A stretch of 64,000 nt of DNA from positions 1,283,346 through 1,347,345 of the forward strand of contig CADCCZ010000001.1 of assembly GCA_902800045.1 (NCBI GenBank). The letters run 5' to 3'. The stretch's first letter is position 1, and each line of letters opens with the position of its first letter. Made by a program: the position numbers and the translations under genes. The stretch comes from an uncultured Bacteroidia bacterium. Lineage in GTDB: Bacteria; Bacteroidota; Bacteroidia; Bacteroidales; ML635J-15. Of this stretch, positions 54,201-62,119 are shown piece after piece. The notes below the pieces were generated by a model. It worked only from the letters and a program-made list of their open reading frames with translations, had not been told where the DNA came from and did not search any database.

Positions 54201-54710
54201 CCACGCATCATATATAGTTGCATTGGCATCGGCAGGATTTTTCAGTTCGATTACACAAACAGGCATACCGTTTACATAGAGCAAAACATCCGGACGCCTA
54301 TTCTTTGTCTCGCCATTGTTCACATATTCTACAGTAAACTGGTTTACTACCCTAAATATATTATTGTCTGCATTTTCAAAGTCGATAAGCGGAACTTGAT
54401 TCTGCCCATACTGAACACCATTTACCATCCATCCGTAAACCAAATGGAGCGTAGAGAAGTCTGATACGCTTCCGACAAGCCTAACCTTATCTGCCACTTC
54501 CTGTATTTCATCGGGTTTCAAATTAGGATTGGTATCCGACAGAAACTTGATAAGGTCGTCCATATATAGGACTTCCTTGTTGCTTGTTCTTGGGATTGAA
54601 TCTCCATACAAGTACTGCCATCCTTCTTTTACAAGAATCGAAATCAATGCATCTTCGAAGTCGCTTTCTACGAAGCGTCCGTTTATATTCTGAAAGCGGT
54701 TTTTTGCCAT
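51294..54710 (-). CDS. hsdR: Type I restriction endonuclease, R subunit
   Basis: HsdR is the nuclease and DNA translocase of type I restriction. The protein has 1138 residues from the ATG at 54710 (MAKNRFQNINGRFVE; a longer frame to 54818 would overlap hsdS). N-terminal nuclease-type residues lie around VCVIELKNPAD. A helicase domain follows: Walker A GATGCGKTYTMAF, DEAH box FSDEAHRTQ, and the later motif GFTGTPI. The last 180 residues are a helical C-terminal part that docks on HsdM. It is the last gene of the operon, 8 bases after hsdS. Directly after its TAA stop the same frame stays open for 17 codons (51240-51293). Confidence 0.97.
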   Translation of the reverse strand: MAKNRFQNINGRFVESDFEDALISILVKEGWQYLYGDSIPRTSNKEVLYMDDLIKFLSDTNPNLKPDEIQEVADKVRLVGSVSDFSTLHLVYGWMVNGVQYGQNQVPLIDFENADNNIFRVVNQFTVEYVNNGETKNRRPDVLLYVNGMPVCVIELKNPADANATIYDAWEQINIRYWRDIPGLLHYCPLACISDGVKTRLGTVRTPYEHFYAWRRVNDGDRVSTSPFDELQTMVKGVYSPERFLEIFRDYIYFRDRNFDSDEVEIVCRYPQFFAARLLRASIIKSVKEQSGKGGTYFGATGCGKTYTMAFLARQLSMRCSEEIGSPTILMIVDRDDLQKQGAKLFTKSTEFLGIGEVKVVATRKELRDELKLRESGGFYICTIQKFCDRKDDPVGLINKRSNIICFSDEAHRTQIEGSRRIKFSEDADENMKAMVSKPYAKVLREALPNATFVGFTGTPIAETYQTFGDEIDRYTMDQSVADGITVPIKYHPRIAKVLLDMKKATEIEDYYAKCADEGSEQEDIVKSKKAMSSLEMILGEPDRLQKLAIDIHDHYVAATANEPDRVQKAMVVCSNRKIAYDLLMKFKDKYPEWFEEKKTPDGIIATPEELNGLKKMPTIAMVASVGSNDEPNMYNYLGGVKNDSRSDDLDAAFKNVKSNLRIVIVVDMWITGFDVECLTYMYNDKPLQKHSLIQTISRVNRKYPGKEFGLIIDYIGIRDQMLEAMKLYGGEGSVAPNPDDIEQATKLFREHLEILKNLFDGYDLAPFLNPETDSAARYTLLAKAAEYVFSSTDSLNSVSSDGKKTNKVSFKTYFLQVVKRMRKAYDICQPSGELGDDESALAQCFMAIAGMVYKMSGTDAPDTDTMNRVVAGMVEAALKYNNVESILEDGEEMDIFGPEFIERLEGIKMPATKLEMLIKLIRKRITQYGRTNQLAAKKFQEMLEDTIKTYHERRKFLSEQEAWDAQEDTAESIIQTATARALDILNDMQADRESFRKLGLTFEEKAFYDILIHLRDSYGFEYGDDETVDGVVINKKCMSLARKIREIIDAKSSFADWLNNTNVRDQLKLDIKICLIKNGYPPQYTPQVFREVMGQVENFKEHENSSNEKVDAPVVSLYDIPEDGSVSAAADPTITME

Positions 54711-54718
54711 ATTACTTA

Positions 54719-55837
54719 TTATTTTTCGGTTTGTAACGACCCCCTTATCAACACAGGACATATATTTTTGAGCTGTTCTTTGAGCGCTTCTGCTATGCGT
54801 TGGCGCTCGATATAACACTTATGGATGTTGACTATCTCACGTTGAACAGAAATGTCTGGGATTGGGATTTCCACATCATTCATATCATCCATCGTGAACA
54901 CCTCTCTTGCACTGCCCCATGAATTAAATCGCACATATCTATCAAATTCGGGTCTTATAAAGAACATAAAAAGATATTCTGGCAGAAGCCTTGTTTCATC
55001 TTTCGAATGAAAGACACCATAAATTGAAGATACAATATGCGCACCTTCATCACATAGTGCAATTGCAAATTTATCACCCATCCTAGCTGTATTAACATTA
55101 AAGACAAACTCCCCTTTTCTAACAACTTTATAATTTCCCAAAGGAACGCCTGACATGTCAGCCTTTGTTTCTATGAAATCTTTTTGAATACTTACTCCAA
55201 CAACGTCATTAAGTCCAAATATTAGATTGCCATTTCTCTCATCAATTTCTTCTATATATTCTTCAATTCTTTTTGAAGACATTTTTCTCTTCAAATCCTC
55301 TATATACCCATCACAAACAAGTTTCAATTCTTCCACTTTGCTTTGATAGGCAGAAAGATTGCTTTGGAGAGCCAAATAAACATCAACGTATTTACGCTGA
55401 ATGTCAATCGATGGGAGGGTGATGTCTATGTCACAGAAATCTTCCCATGGTAAACCTTGTCTAATGGATGAGTCTGTATGAAAAGCAAAAAGGCGATCTT
55501 TTTCGGATGATTTCAGAAGAATAAAAAAATATTCCTTCAGTACCAATTTTTCGTCTTTCAACTTAAAAATCGTATAAGCGGGACTTACATATTTGTCTTT
55601 ATCACTATGGTTTATAGCAACGGGCAACGCATAGTCTCTGCCAACGTGCATCAAATTGCATGCAAAATAGTTGGGAGGAACTATTTTGTAATTGCTTGTA
55701 TCTTCGCCAACTTGCTTTGCAGGTTCAAAAAACTCCTTGTCGATATTTATTCCAGAGACTTGCTCAGGAATAAGATCTGAGATGCCACAGCGTTGACTAT
55801 ATGGCTCTACAAATTCGCCAATTTTATACTTCTTCAT
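54719..55837 (-). CDS. hsdS: Type I restriction system specificity subunit
   Basis: HsdS recognises the bipartite DNA target for both methylation and cutting. From the ATG at 55837 (MKKYKIGEF; an ATG at 55843 is possible) it has 372 residues with two target-recognition domains and two conserved helices (QRKYVDVYLALQSNLSAYQS and QREIVNIHKCYIERQRIAEA). The two TRDs are of different sequence, so the target would be asymmetric. Its start overlaps the upstream YhcG-type gene by 14 bases; hsdR follows after 8 bases. No inverted silent hsdS copy was seen, so no evidence of phase switching here. Confidence 0.93.
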   Translation of the reverse strand: MKKYKIGEFVEPYSQRCGISDLIPEQVSGINIDKEFFEPAKQVGEDTSNYKIVPPNYFACNLMHVGRDYALPVAINHSDKDKYVSPAYTIFKLKDEKLVLKEYFFILLKSSEKDRLFAFHTDSSIRQGLPWEDFCDIDITLPSIDIQRKYVDVYLALQSNLSAYQSKVEELKLVCDGYIEDLKRKMSSKRIEEYIEEIDERNGNLIFGLNDVVGVSIQKDFIETKADMSGVPLGNYKVVRKGEFVFNVNTARMGDKFAIALCDEGAHIVSSIYGVFHSKDETRLLPEYLFMFFIRPEFDRYVRFNSWGSAREVFTMDDMNDVEIPIPDISVQREIVNIHKCYIERQRIAEALKEQLKNICPVLIRGSLQTEK

Positions 55838-56996
55838 CGTCATGCTTTTCAATATTTTCCAATTCAGCAATAGTGCGCTCGACAACTTCTTGCAACTGGT
55901 AAGAAGCAACGCCCAATGGCTTTTGAATATCTTGTAACGACCATTCTACAATGGTTTTGTCCGTAGATTTGCATATAAGCAAGCCTACGGAAGGATTATC
56001 TCCCTCGCCACGCAACAACTTATCTGCTGCCGTAACATAGAAATTGAGCTTTCCTGCAAACTCAGGGATAAACTTAACAGCCTTCAGTTCTACAACAACA
56101 TATCTGTGTTGAGGTATATGATAGAATACCAAATCGGGGAAAAACGTCTGTCCTCCAGGCATCTGCAATTCCATTTGCCGTCCCACATAAGAGAATCCAC
56201 GTCCCAATTCAAGGAGAAACCTTGTGATATTATTGGCTAAAGCATTCTCCAAGTCTTTTTCTTTCTTTACCTCCTCAACTGTAATGAAACTCAAATCGTA
56301 TTCTTTCTTCAACAATTCCTTAGCCGACTCGCTTTGAGATATCGGTAAGGTCGTATCGAAATTGGTAATAGCTGAGCCTTGCGTTTCATAGAGGTGAGTA
56401 TCCATTTGATGCTCCAAAAAAGCACGACTCCAACCCTCTGATATGACTTTGCCTACATAGAAAAGTGCCTCGTCAACAGATTGGGCTTTAGAAATTATAA
56501 TGACATGATGAAACCAAGGTACTTGACCAAAAACACCAGGCATCTCTAATTGGTCAGCAGGCTGCTGACTTTTTTCCTCTTTTCCCAAATGGTCAGCAAC
56601 TTGCTGACTAATTTGGTCAACGGGTCGTTGACTTTTTGCATCATGTTCATTATAAAACAGATACCAACGCTTCATATATTTTACATTGGTAAAAGAAAAA
56701 CCTGACATATCAGGAAAAGCCTGCTGCATATCAAGAGCAAACTGTTTCACCACACCTGCGCCCCAACGTTCTTCTGCTCGTAAAGCCACCAAATCCCTGC
56801 CAATGCTCCAATAGAACTCAAGCATTGTTGTATTTACACGAATAGATGCTTTTATCTGGCTCTGACAGAAACGTTTTTTTACATCCGACAACCATTCTAC
56901 ATACTCTTTGTCGGCTGTCATACCATCACGATGTACAAACGATGGCTTTTCTACGTTTTTGCCCTCTTTCATATACTTTCCCTTATTCGATTCCAT
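55824..56996 (-). CDS. YhcG/DUF1016-family PDDEXK nuclease inside the type I operon
   Basis: The 390-residue product starts with the DUF1016 N-terminal helical domain (IRVNTTMLEFYWSIGRDLVA) and ends with a PDDEXK nuclease domain (FFPDLVFYH, then VVVELKAVKF and EFAGKLNFYV). These proteins often sit within type I restriction operons; the role is not settled. Between the two domains lies a linker of near-repeats (SQRPVDQISQQVADHLG, then SQQPADQLEMP). The start overlaps the hsdM stop by 14 bases. It lies between hsdM and hsdS, so it is cotranscribed with the core genes. Confidence 0.9.
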   Translation of the reverse strand: MESNKGKYMKEGKNVEKPSFVHRDGMTADKEYVEWLSDVKKRFCQSQIKASIRVNTTMLEFYWSIGRDLVALRAEERWGAGVVKQFALDMQQAFPDMSGFSFTNVKYMKRWYLFYNEHDAKSQRPVDQISQQVADHLGKEEKSQQPADQLEMPGVFGQVPWFHHVIIISKAQSVDEALFYVGKVISEGWSRAFLEHQMDTHLYETQGSAITNFDTTLPISQSESAKELLKKEYDLSFITVEEVKKEKDLENALANNITRFLLELGRGFSYVGRQMELQMPGGQTFFPDLVFYHIPQHRYVVVELKAVKFIPEFAGKLNFYVTAADKLLRGEGDNPSVGLLICKSTDKTIVEWSLQDIQKPLGVASYQLQEVVERTIAELENIEKHDDEEV

Positions 56997-58596
56997 AGCC
57001 AATACCCTTAAACGCCTCTTCAAGCATCTTTTGTGATTCCTTTTCGCGCTGCATCAGTTCTTTCATTTCCTGCTGGATATGAACCATTTCCTTGGGATAG
57101 TCTATCTCCAAATCGTGGTCGATGAACTCTATATACTTGCTTGGCACCAGTGTCCAATTGTTCTGTTCAATTTCGTCAATGCCGACACTTCTATATAGCT
57201 CTGGCTCTGCATAGTTCTTGCCGTCGGTTCCTGCCGACTGCCACTTGTGGTAAATCTCAGCGACACGTTGAATCTGCTCCGAAACAAGTCTGACCTTCTT
57301 TTTGTTTTCGCCTTTAACCGGATTCTCAGTCCAACTGCGCAGGTCCATGAACAGTATTTCGTGCTCCCTATTGCGCAAATCACGACCATGATACTTGCCA
57401 CCTTTCTTGTTCTGGTTCAGAATCCAGAAAGTTACGCTAATGTCGGTATGTATAAACAATTCCCTCGGGAGAATAATGATAGCCTCCACCTTGTCTTTCC
57501 GTATCAGGTTCTTTCTGATTTCTATGGTATCAGAGTCTCCTAGTGCACCGTTAGCCAACAAAAAACCAGCCACGCCAGATAGCGGTTTCAGATGGGATAG
57601 CATGTGCAGAATCCAAGCGTAGTTGGCATTACTTTCGGGCGGTATTCCGTAATCTGTCCAACGGGCATCTGTGCGAAGATTTTCGTCCCACCAAGGCTTG
57701 AGATTAAACGGAGGATTAGCCATTATGTAATCGAAATAAAGCCCCTTGTGCAAATCATTCGTAAATGTAGAATCGCTCTCGTTTCCTAGGTTATGGCTTA
57801 TGCCACGCAAGGCTAGGTTCATCTTGGCAAGGCGGTAAGTCGCGGCCTCTTTCTCTTGTCCATATACATTAATGCGGCTAATGTCGCCTTTCTTTGATTT
57901 CACCAGCTCTGTACTCTGGATAAACATACCGCCCGAACCGCAGCAAGGGTCGTAGAGTGTGCCATCGAAAGGCTCGATAACCGTAGAAATGAGTTGCACC
58001 ACATCGTGGGGCGTATAAAATTCACCTTCTTCCTTTGATACTGCTGCTACTGCAAACTGGTTCAAAAAGTATTCGTACACATACCCAATAAGGTCTTTCT
58101 CCTCGCCAAAGGTCTTGTGGCTAATCTTGTTCACCTCGTCAACAATCTTCTTTATATCGTTTGCAGCAAGGTTTCTTTGTGTAAATGTACCCTCCACGAA
58201 GCATCCTTTCAGCCGATCATTGGTTTCTGCAATGCTTTTTAGAGCCTGGTCAAGGGCTACATTTAGTTTTGGAGCCGCAGTATTAATTATGGTTGACCAT
58301 CTAGACTCTTTAGGAAGACCGAAAGTTCCATCTGCAAAAGTGGTATCATCGAAGAACGCCTTCTGAATTTCCTCATCGTCAGGATTCAGTCCCTCGTCAA
58401 TGAGTCTCTTGCGCAAACTGGCAACACCATCTTCATATTTCTCTCCGATAAAACGCAAAAACACGAGAGTCAGCATTAAATCTCTTTTTTCGAAGAATGA
58501 TCCTGAGTTCTTAGCACCTCTTAATATATCCCTGCACTTGAACAAAATACTGTCAAGATTAAGAGTTTCTTCTTTTTTTGTTGTTTTTTTTGCCAT
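56983..58596 (-). CDS. hsdM: Type I restriction system DNA methyltransferase
   Basis: HsdM transfers methyl groups from S-adenosylmethionine to adenine in the target. The 537-residue protein has the N-terminal HsdM helical domain, motif I LYDPCCGSGGMF and the catalytic motif IV DYIMANPPFNLKPW, both intact, which contrasts sharply with the gene at 59735. It is the first gene of hsdM, yhcG, hsdS, hsdR, with a TAAATTTG box at 58631-58638. Confidence 0.97.
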   Translation of the reverse strand: MAKKTTKKEETLNLDSILFKCRDILRGAKNSGSFFEKRDLMLTLVFLRFIGEKYEDGVASLRKRLIDEGLNPDDEEIQKAFFDDTTFADGTFGLPKESRWSTIINTAAPKLNVALDQALKSIAETNDRLKGCFVEGTFTQRNLAANDIKKIVDEVNKISHKTFGEEKDLIGYVYEYFLNQFAVAAVSKEEGEFYTPHDVVQLISTVIEPFDGTLYDPCCGSGGMFIQSTELVKSKKGDISRINVYGQEKEAATYRLAKMNLALRGISHNLGNESDSTFTNDLHKGLYFDYIMANPPFNLKPWWDENLRTDARWTDYGIPPESNANYAWILHMLSHLKPLSGVAGFLLANGALGDSDTIEIRKNLIRKDKVEAIIILPRELFIHTDISVTFWILNQNKKGGKYHGRDLRNREHEILFMDLRSWTENPVKGENKKKVRLVSEQIQRVAEIYHKWQSAGTDGKNYAEPELYRSVGIDEIEQNNWTLVPSKYIEFIDHDLEIDYPKEMVHIQQEMKELMQREKESQKMLEEAFKGIGYGIE

Positions 58597-58600
58597 GTAC

Positions 58601-58617
58601 TATACCTTTTATGTATA
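58601..58617. promoter_or_regulatory. Inverted repeat in the hsdM leader
   Basis: TATAC (58601-58605) and GTATA (58613-58617) around 7 bases, just upstream of the start codon. Possible operator; weak. Confidence 0.3.
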
Positions 58618-58630
58618 CAAAAAAAAATTA

Positions 58631-58638
58631 CAAATTTA
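58631..58638 (-). promoter_or_regulatory. -7 box for the hsdM operon
   Basis: TAAATTTG on the minus strand, 34 bases before the ATG at 58596. A dyad TATC-TATAT-GATA (58666-58678) lies near the expected -33 region and recalls the centre of the WYL operator (TATC-TA-GATA). Confidence 0.55.
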
Positions 58639-58719
58639 ATTATATTTTACAAAACCTCCAATACTTATCTATATGATATATTACATTAAATATGTGCCAA
58701 TACTTTCATAAGAGTGTCA

Positions 58720-59760
58720 TTATCTTGAAATAGGATTTGATTCATATAGTGGAGGGTTTAAATCTTGATTTTGTAGTTTCTCAATAATTTCATTATACCA
58801 CCTAAGTATATCCATAACAAGATACAAACAAGCTCTAAACAAAAATGGAGACTTAGCATTAATAGTGTACTCAGAAACATTGAGATTCAATCCAACTGAT
58901 TTATGCGAACCGTCTTGTAAAATATCAACCAATTTTTCAACAGAATAACCTAACGGAATAGGCATTATATCATCTTTCGGTTTATATTGTATTCCATTTA
59001 AGGTTACCCCCTTCCATTTTCTAACTAACTCTGAAGTTCTACTATCCCGGTATGATATATATGTATAGAAATTTTTAAAATTATTTAAAGTTTTAATCGT
59101 TTGAGGAATTATATAATTACTCCTACATTCTTCCATAATTCTTTCCAAAAATCCTCTTAGTTGATTAAAAAGATCTATACTTCGGTTAAAATTTTTATCC
59201 CTTGCTTCATCCAATAGTAATTGGTGCAAATTCTCTCCACATTGTACATTAATTTTGGACGCTATATCTATAAGATACTGGTACTTTTTCTTAACCATGA
59301 ACTCCACAGAATGAATATGATCAACATCCTCGATAATCTTTTCCACCAAATCACGAACATTACCCTTCTGTATGTATCTGTCTAGTTTTATAAAATAGTC
59401 AAGTTCACCATTCTTACATTTATTATCCAAAAATCCTTTTTTAGCAGTGTATAGGAAAAACGGTATATCTCTTTTTGAATTATACAATTCAATAAATGAG
59501 ATTGTATGAATTAGACCACTTATATCATCACTCTCGACATATTCTACATCTCCCTTAGGGAAGTTGCCATCTACTATAACTGCATCTATTTTATCTTTGT
59601 AGCATTCAATAGCATCTTTCAAGGCTTCTGACGTAGGCACATATTTAAGTACTTCGATATTTTTTTCATCGAAAAGTTTACGAATAGTTCCGTCCTTTTC
59701 CAAGGTGGCACATTCATCGTCAGCCCATATTACATTATAAACATTCGCACTCATAATCAT
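58720..59760 (-). CDS. Protein with N-terminal response-regulator receiver domain and unknown C-terminal domain
   Basis: Residues ~8-130 of this 346-residue protein carry all landmarks of a phosphorylatable receiver domain: the acidic pair D14/D15 after a hydrophobic strand (NVIWADDE), phosphoacceptor D64 (AVIVDGNFP), switch T105 (FFLYTAKKG) and K125 (YFIKLD). The C-terminal ~200 residues are helical, with no DNA-binding motif that I recognise, so it is not an ordinary transcription factor. The start (59760 or 59754) overlaps the end of the preceding methylase-kinase gene by about 25 bases, so the two are translationally coupled and this protein is the natural phosphorylation partner. The output is unknown. 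Confidence 0.82.
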   Translation of the reverse strand: MIMSANVYNVIWADDECATLEKDGTIRKLFDEKNIEVLKYVPTSEALKDAIECYKDKIDAVIVDGNFPKGDVEYVESDDISGLIHTISFIELYNSKRDIPFFLYTAKKGFLDNKCKNGELDYFIKLDRYIQKGNVRDLVEKIIEDVDHIHSVEFMVKKKYQYLIDIASKINVQCGENLHQLLLDEARDKNFNRSIDLFNQLRGFLERIMEECRSNYIIPQTIKTLNNFKNFYTYISYRDSRTSELVRKWKGVTLNGIQYKPKDDIMPIPLGYSVEKLVDILQDGSHKSVGLNLNVSEYTINAKSPFLFRACLYLVMDILRWYNEIIEKLQNQDLNPPLYESNPISR

Positions 59761-62116
59761 TAAATTTAGTATTGTTAGATGTAAGATATACAGGAATAAG
59801 AATATTAAATGTCAACCATTCGCTATCGCTTTCAATTGAGACCAGCCCATCAAACTTATGCGCAATTTTGTATATATGGTCGCCACCTATTCCGTCTTGT
59901 GACGAATTTATACCAACAATGCCTCTTGCAACAAAGTCTTTGATAGTAAAATTATCAGGCAAAGGATTACCATTATTAGAAATACCTATGCGAATATATT
60001 TTCCACCTTTATAATTTACGCCTTCCAATTCTACCAACAATTTGTTTTCTGGCTTTTCTCTTTTGTTAAACCCATGCTGATGAGCATTAATGAATATGCA
60101 ATCCATCATAGTGTAAAAAAGATTTATGTCCATCTCAACTTTTGTTTCAGCAAGGTCTTCTGTATTTTTGATTGGAAGAATGTCAAAAGATTTGTAACCA
60201 AAGTTACCCCACGCTTTTATATACTTACTTATCGTATCATATAGATTCACCTTCCCCTTTTCAGCATGTACAAATTCAAAATCTGTACCGGCACTGTTAA
60301 TTTGTCGCAAAGCGAATTGAACATTGTCATTTAATGCCACAACCATATCATCTACACGGTCATTCTTGAGGATTTCAATACCTGCACTAATTTTTGTGAA
60401 AGTAACACCCAAATTATGAATTAGATCCGAAGATTTACCACTAAGAATTTGCAAGTTGTCCAGTTTTTTCTTTAATACGTTGTGTTCTTGCCAGTATATT
60501 CTCTGGACAATTTGCTTTTGACTTTCAAGACTTTCATACATCGGAATCATAAAGTTCATCCAATCTATCCTAGGAAGCGCACCTGTTTCTGGCTCTTTGA
60601 ATCGTTTAGAATTAATCACACAATTTACAAGGTATTCCGGCAGACACCTATTCTCTTGAATAGTGAAACAATCGAATAGTGGTGGTACGAAAAGAGGTTC
60701 TTCGTCCGTTTTGATATAGAACTTACCTGCAGACACATTAAAAATGATTGCTTTGGAACATAATTTCACATATTTGGACTTGGGCAGTTCCATTTTTTCA
60801 ATGTTAATGTCGCGAGTATGCATTTCGGCAATACGACTATACATGTGCTCCGGCTTCAAGACACGCCCAAATGTTTCCTCATAGCTTCTTATTCCTTTCT
60901 CTTTGGTAGCAATGGACAAGAATTTAACTATCCGCTGTCCGGGAAGCACCTCTATTATTTCCTGAACATAAGCAGACGGATCCAACGAATAATTTTGCTC
61001 GAAAGTTGATTCAAACGGAATTATAGCCGATTGCTTTTTATCATCATTATTTATTCTATTAATTACATCTTGATAGTCTAAAACCTTTTGATGCCCTTTG
61101 TTCAAAATACAGTCGTTCGCCAATACGAACTTAATATTCTTAGATGTACGTTCTTTGTCGAGAACAATAATAGCTGTATTTACACCAGAATACGAAAGAA
61201 TTCCACTGGGCAGCTTTACAACGCTATCAACCCAATTATTTTCGCACAAGGTTTTTCTTATTTCTAAATTTTCCCCTGGCCTTATGCAAGTTCCCGTACT
61301 AACCATCAGCACAGCCTTCTTTAGCGATGGCGTGTTAATAAATTTATACAAGATATAATCCTCCAGTAAACTCGGTCGATTAGAATCTGTTGGCATATCA
61401 TTCAAATGTATTCCGAAAGGCAGTTCGGAAGCAAGCATATCACTACCATCATTACTTCTCCAATCTAAAGTAGAATCTCCATTGAAAACTGCCGCATTTT
61501 TTCTCATTGAGGCATCAAGTCTAACTTTAGCAATGACATTTGTTATCCGATTAATTTCCTGACCTACAAAATGGACATCTTTAAGTTCAGGTTGCAATGC
61601 ATAAGTGCATAAACCAGCACAAGGATCATATATTTTTGAAGGATTGTGAGTTTTAATCAAATTCGCAATTAATAATGCTACCTCATTAGGAGTTATACCC
61701 ATACCTGCATATTTCCCTCCTCTAGTAGAATAGAAGGAAATGATGTGTTCTATTATCTCAGAATAGTATTCTTTTATATAGTCATTACAATAATCATAAA
61801 AAATATGAACCGCCTCTGCTGACTGACCCTCAAAGTACTGTTCGTTAACTGATGTGCGAATTTCTTTTAGGAGATCAGACTCAAAACCATCTAAAGCTTC
61901 TATTGATTGAATATGCCTCTTGCCCCTAAAAATATTTCCATTCTCTCCTACAATAGAAACAAGGTGCCCTTCATGATGAGCAACTATTACATACAATAGT
62001 GGTATTACAGAACATATATCATAATTATCTAACGCGTTAAGGCATTTATTAAGTCTATTAAATAAATTTTCTCTAACATTCTCTCTTACTTCCATATTAA
62101 TTCTTTTTAGGTTCAT
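59735..62116 (-). CDS. Degenerate N6-adenine methylase fused to HsdS-like segment and histidine-kinase-type ATPase
   Basis: Residues ~100-330 of 793 follow HsdM: TPNEVALLIANL, YDPCAGLC at motif I (164-170), later KLPSGILSYSGVNTAIIVL. Motif IV reads SELPFG (230-235) where NPPF is expected, and motif I lacks its second and third glycines, so methyl transfer is doubtful. Residues ~440-560 resemble HsdS with a coiled-coil end. H567 (SDLIHNLG) is placed like a dimerisation/phosphotransfer histidine. Residues ~650-775 are a HATPase: N box FINAHQHG (N677), G1 SNNGNPLP, G2 GIGGDHIYKIAHKFDG. It starts 3 bases after the WYL gene stop and overlaps the receiver gene. Probably a DNA-sensing kinase (inference). 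Confidence 0.85.
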   Translation of the reverse strand: MNLKRINMEVRENVRENLFNRLNKCLNALDNYDICSVIPLLYVIVAHHEGHLVSIVGENGNIFRGKRHIQSIEALDGFESDLLKEIRTSVNEQYFEGQSAEAVHIFYDYCNDYIKEYYSEIIEHIISFYSTRGGKYAGMGITPNEVALLIANLIKTHNPSKIYDPCAGLCTYALQPELKDVHFVGQEINRITNVIAKVRLDASMRKNAAVFNGDSTLDWRSNDGSDMLASELPFGIHLNDMPTDSNRPSLLEDYILYKFINTPSLKKAVLMVSTGTCIRPGENLEIRKTLCENNWVDSVVKLPSGILSYSGVNTAIIVLDKERTSKNIKFVLANDCILNKGHQKVLDYQDVINRINNDDKKQSAIIPFESTFEQNYSLDPSAYVQEIIEVLPGQRIVKFLSIATKEKGIRSYEETFGRVLKPEHMYSRIAEMHTRDINIEKMELPKSKYVKLCSKAIIFNVSAGKFYIKTDEEPLFVPPLFDCFTIQENRCLPEYLVNCVINSKRFKEPETGALPRIDWMNFMIPMYESLESQKQIVQRIYWQEHNVLKKKLDNLQILSGKSSDLIHNLGVTFTKISAGIEILKNDRVDDMVVALNDNVQFALRQINSAGTDFEFVHAEKGKVNLYDTISKYIKAWGNFGYKSFDILPIKNTEDLAETKVEMDINLFYTMMDCIFINAHQHGFNKREKPENKLLVELEGVNYKGGKYIRIGISNNGNPLPDNFTIKDFVARGIVGINSSQDGIGGDHIYKIAHKFDGLVSIESDSEWLTFNILIPVYLTSNNTKFNDYECECL

Positions 62117-62119
62117 AAA

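Noticed and set aside
54710..54818. Longer N-terminus of hsdR
   Set aside because: The extension overlaps the end of hsdS and lacks family similarity; the ATG at 54710 starts the conserved protein.
54719..55837. Phase-variable hsdS locus
   Set aside because: Only one hsdS is present, with no recombinase and no inverted partial copy in the window.
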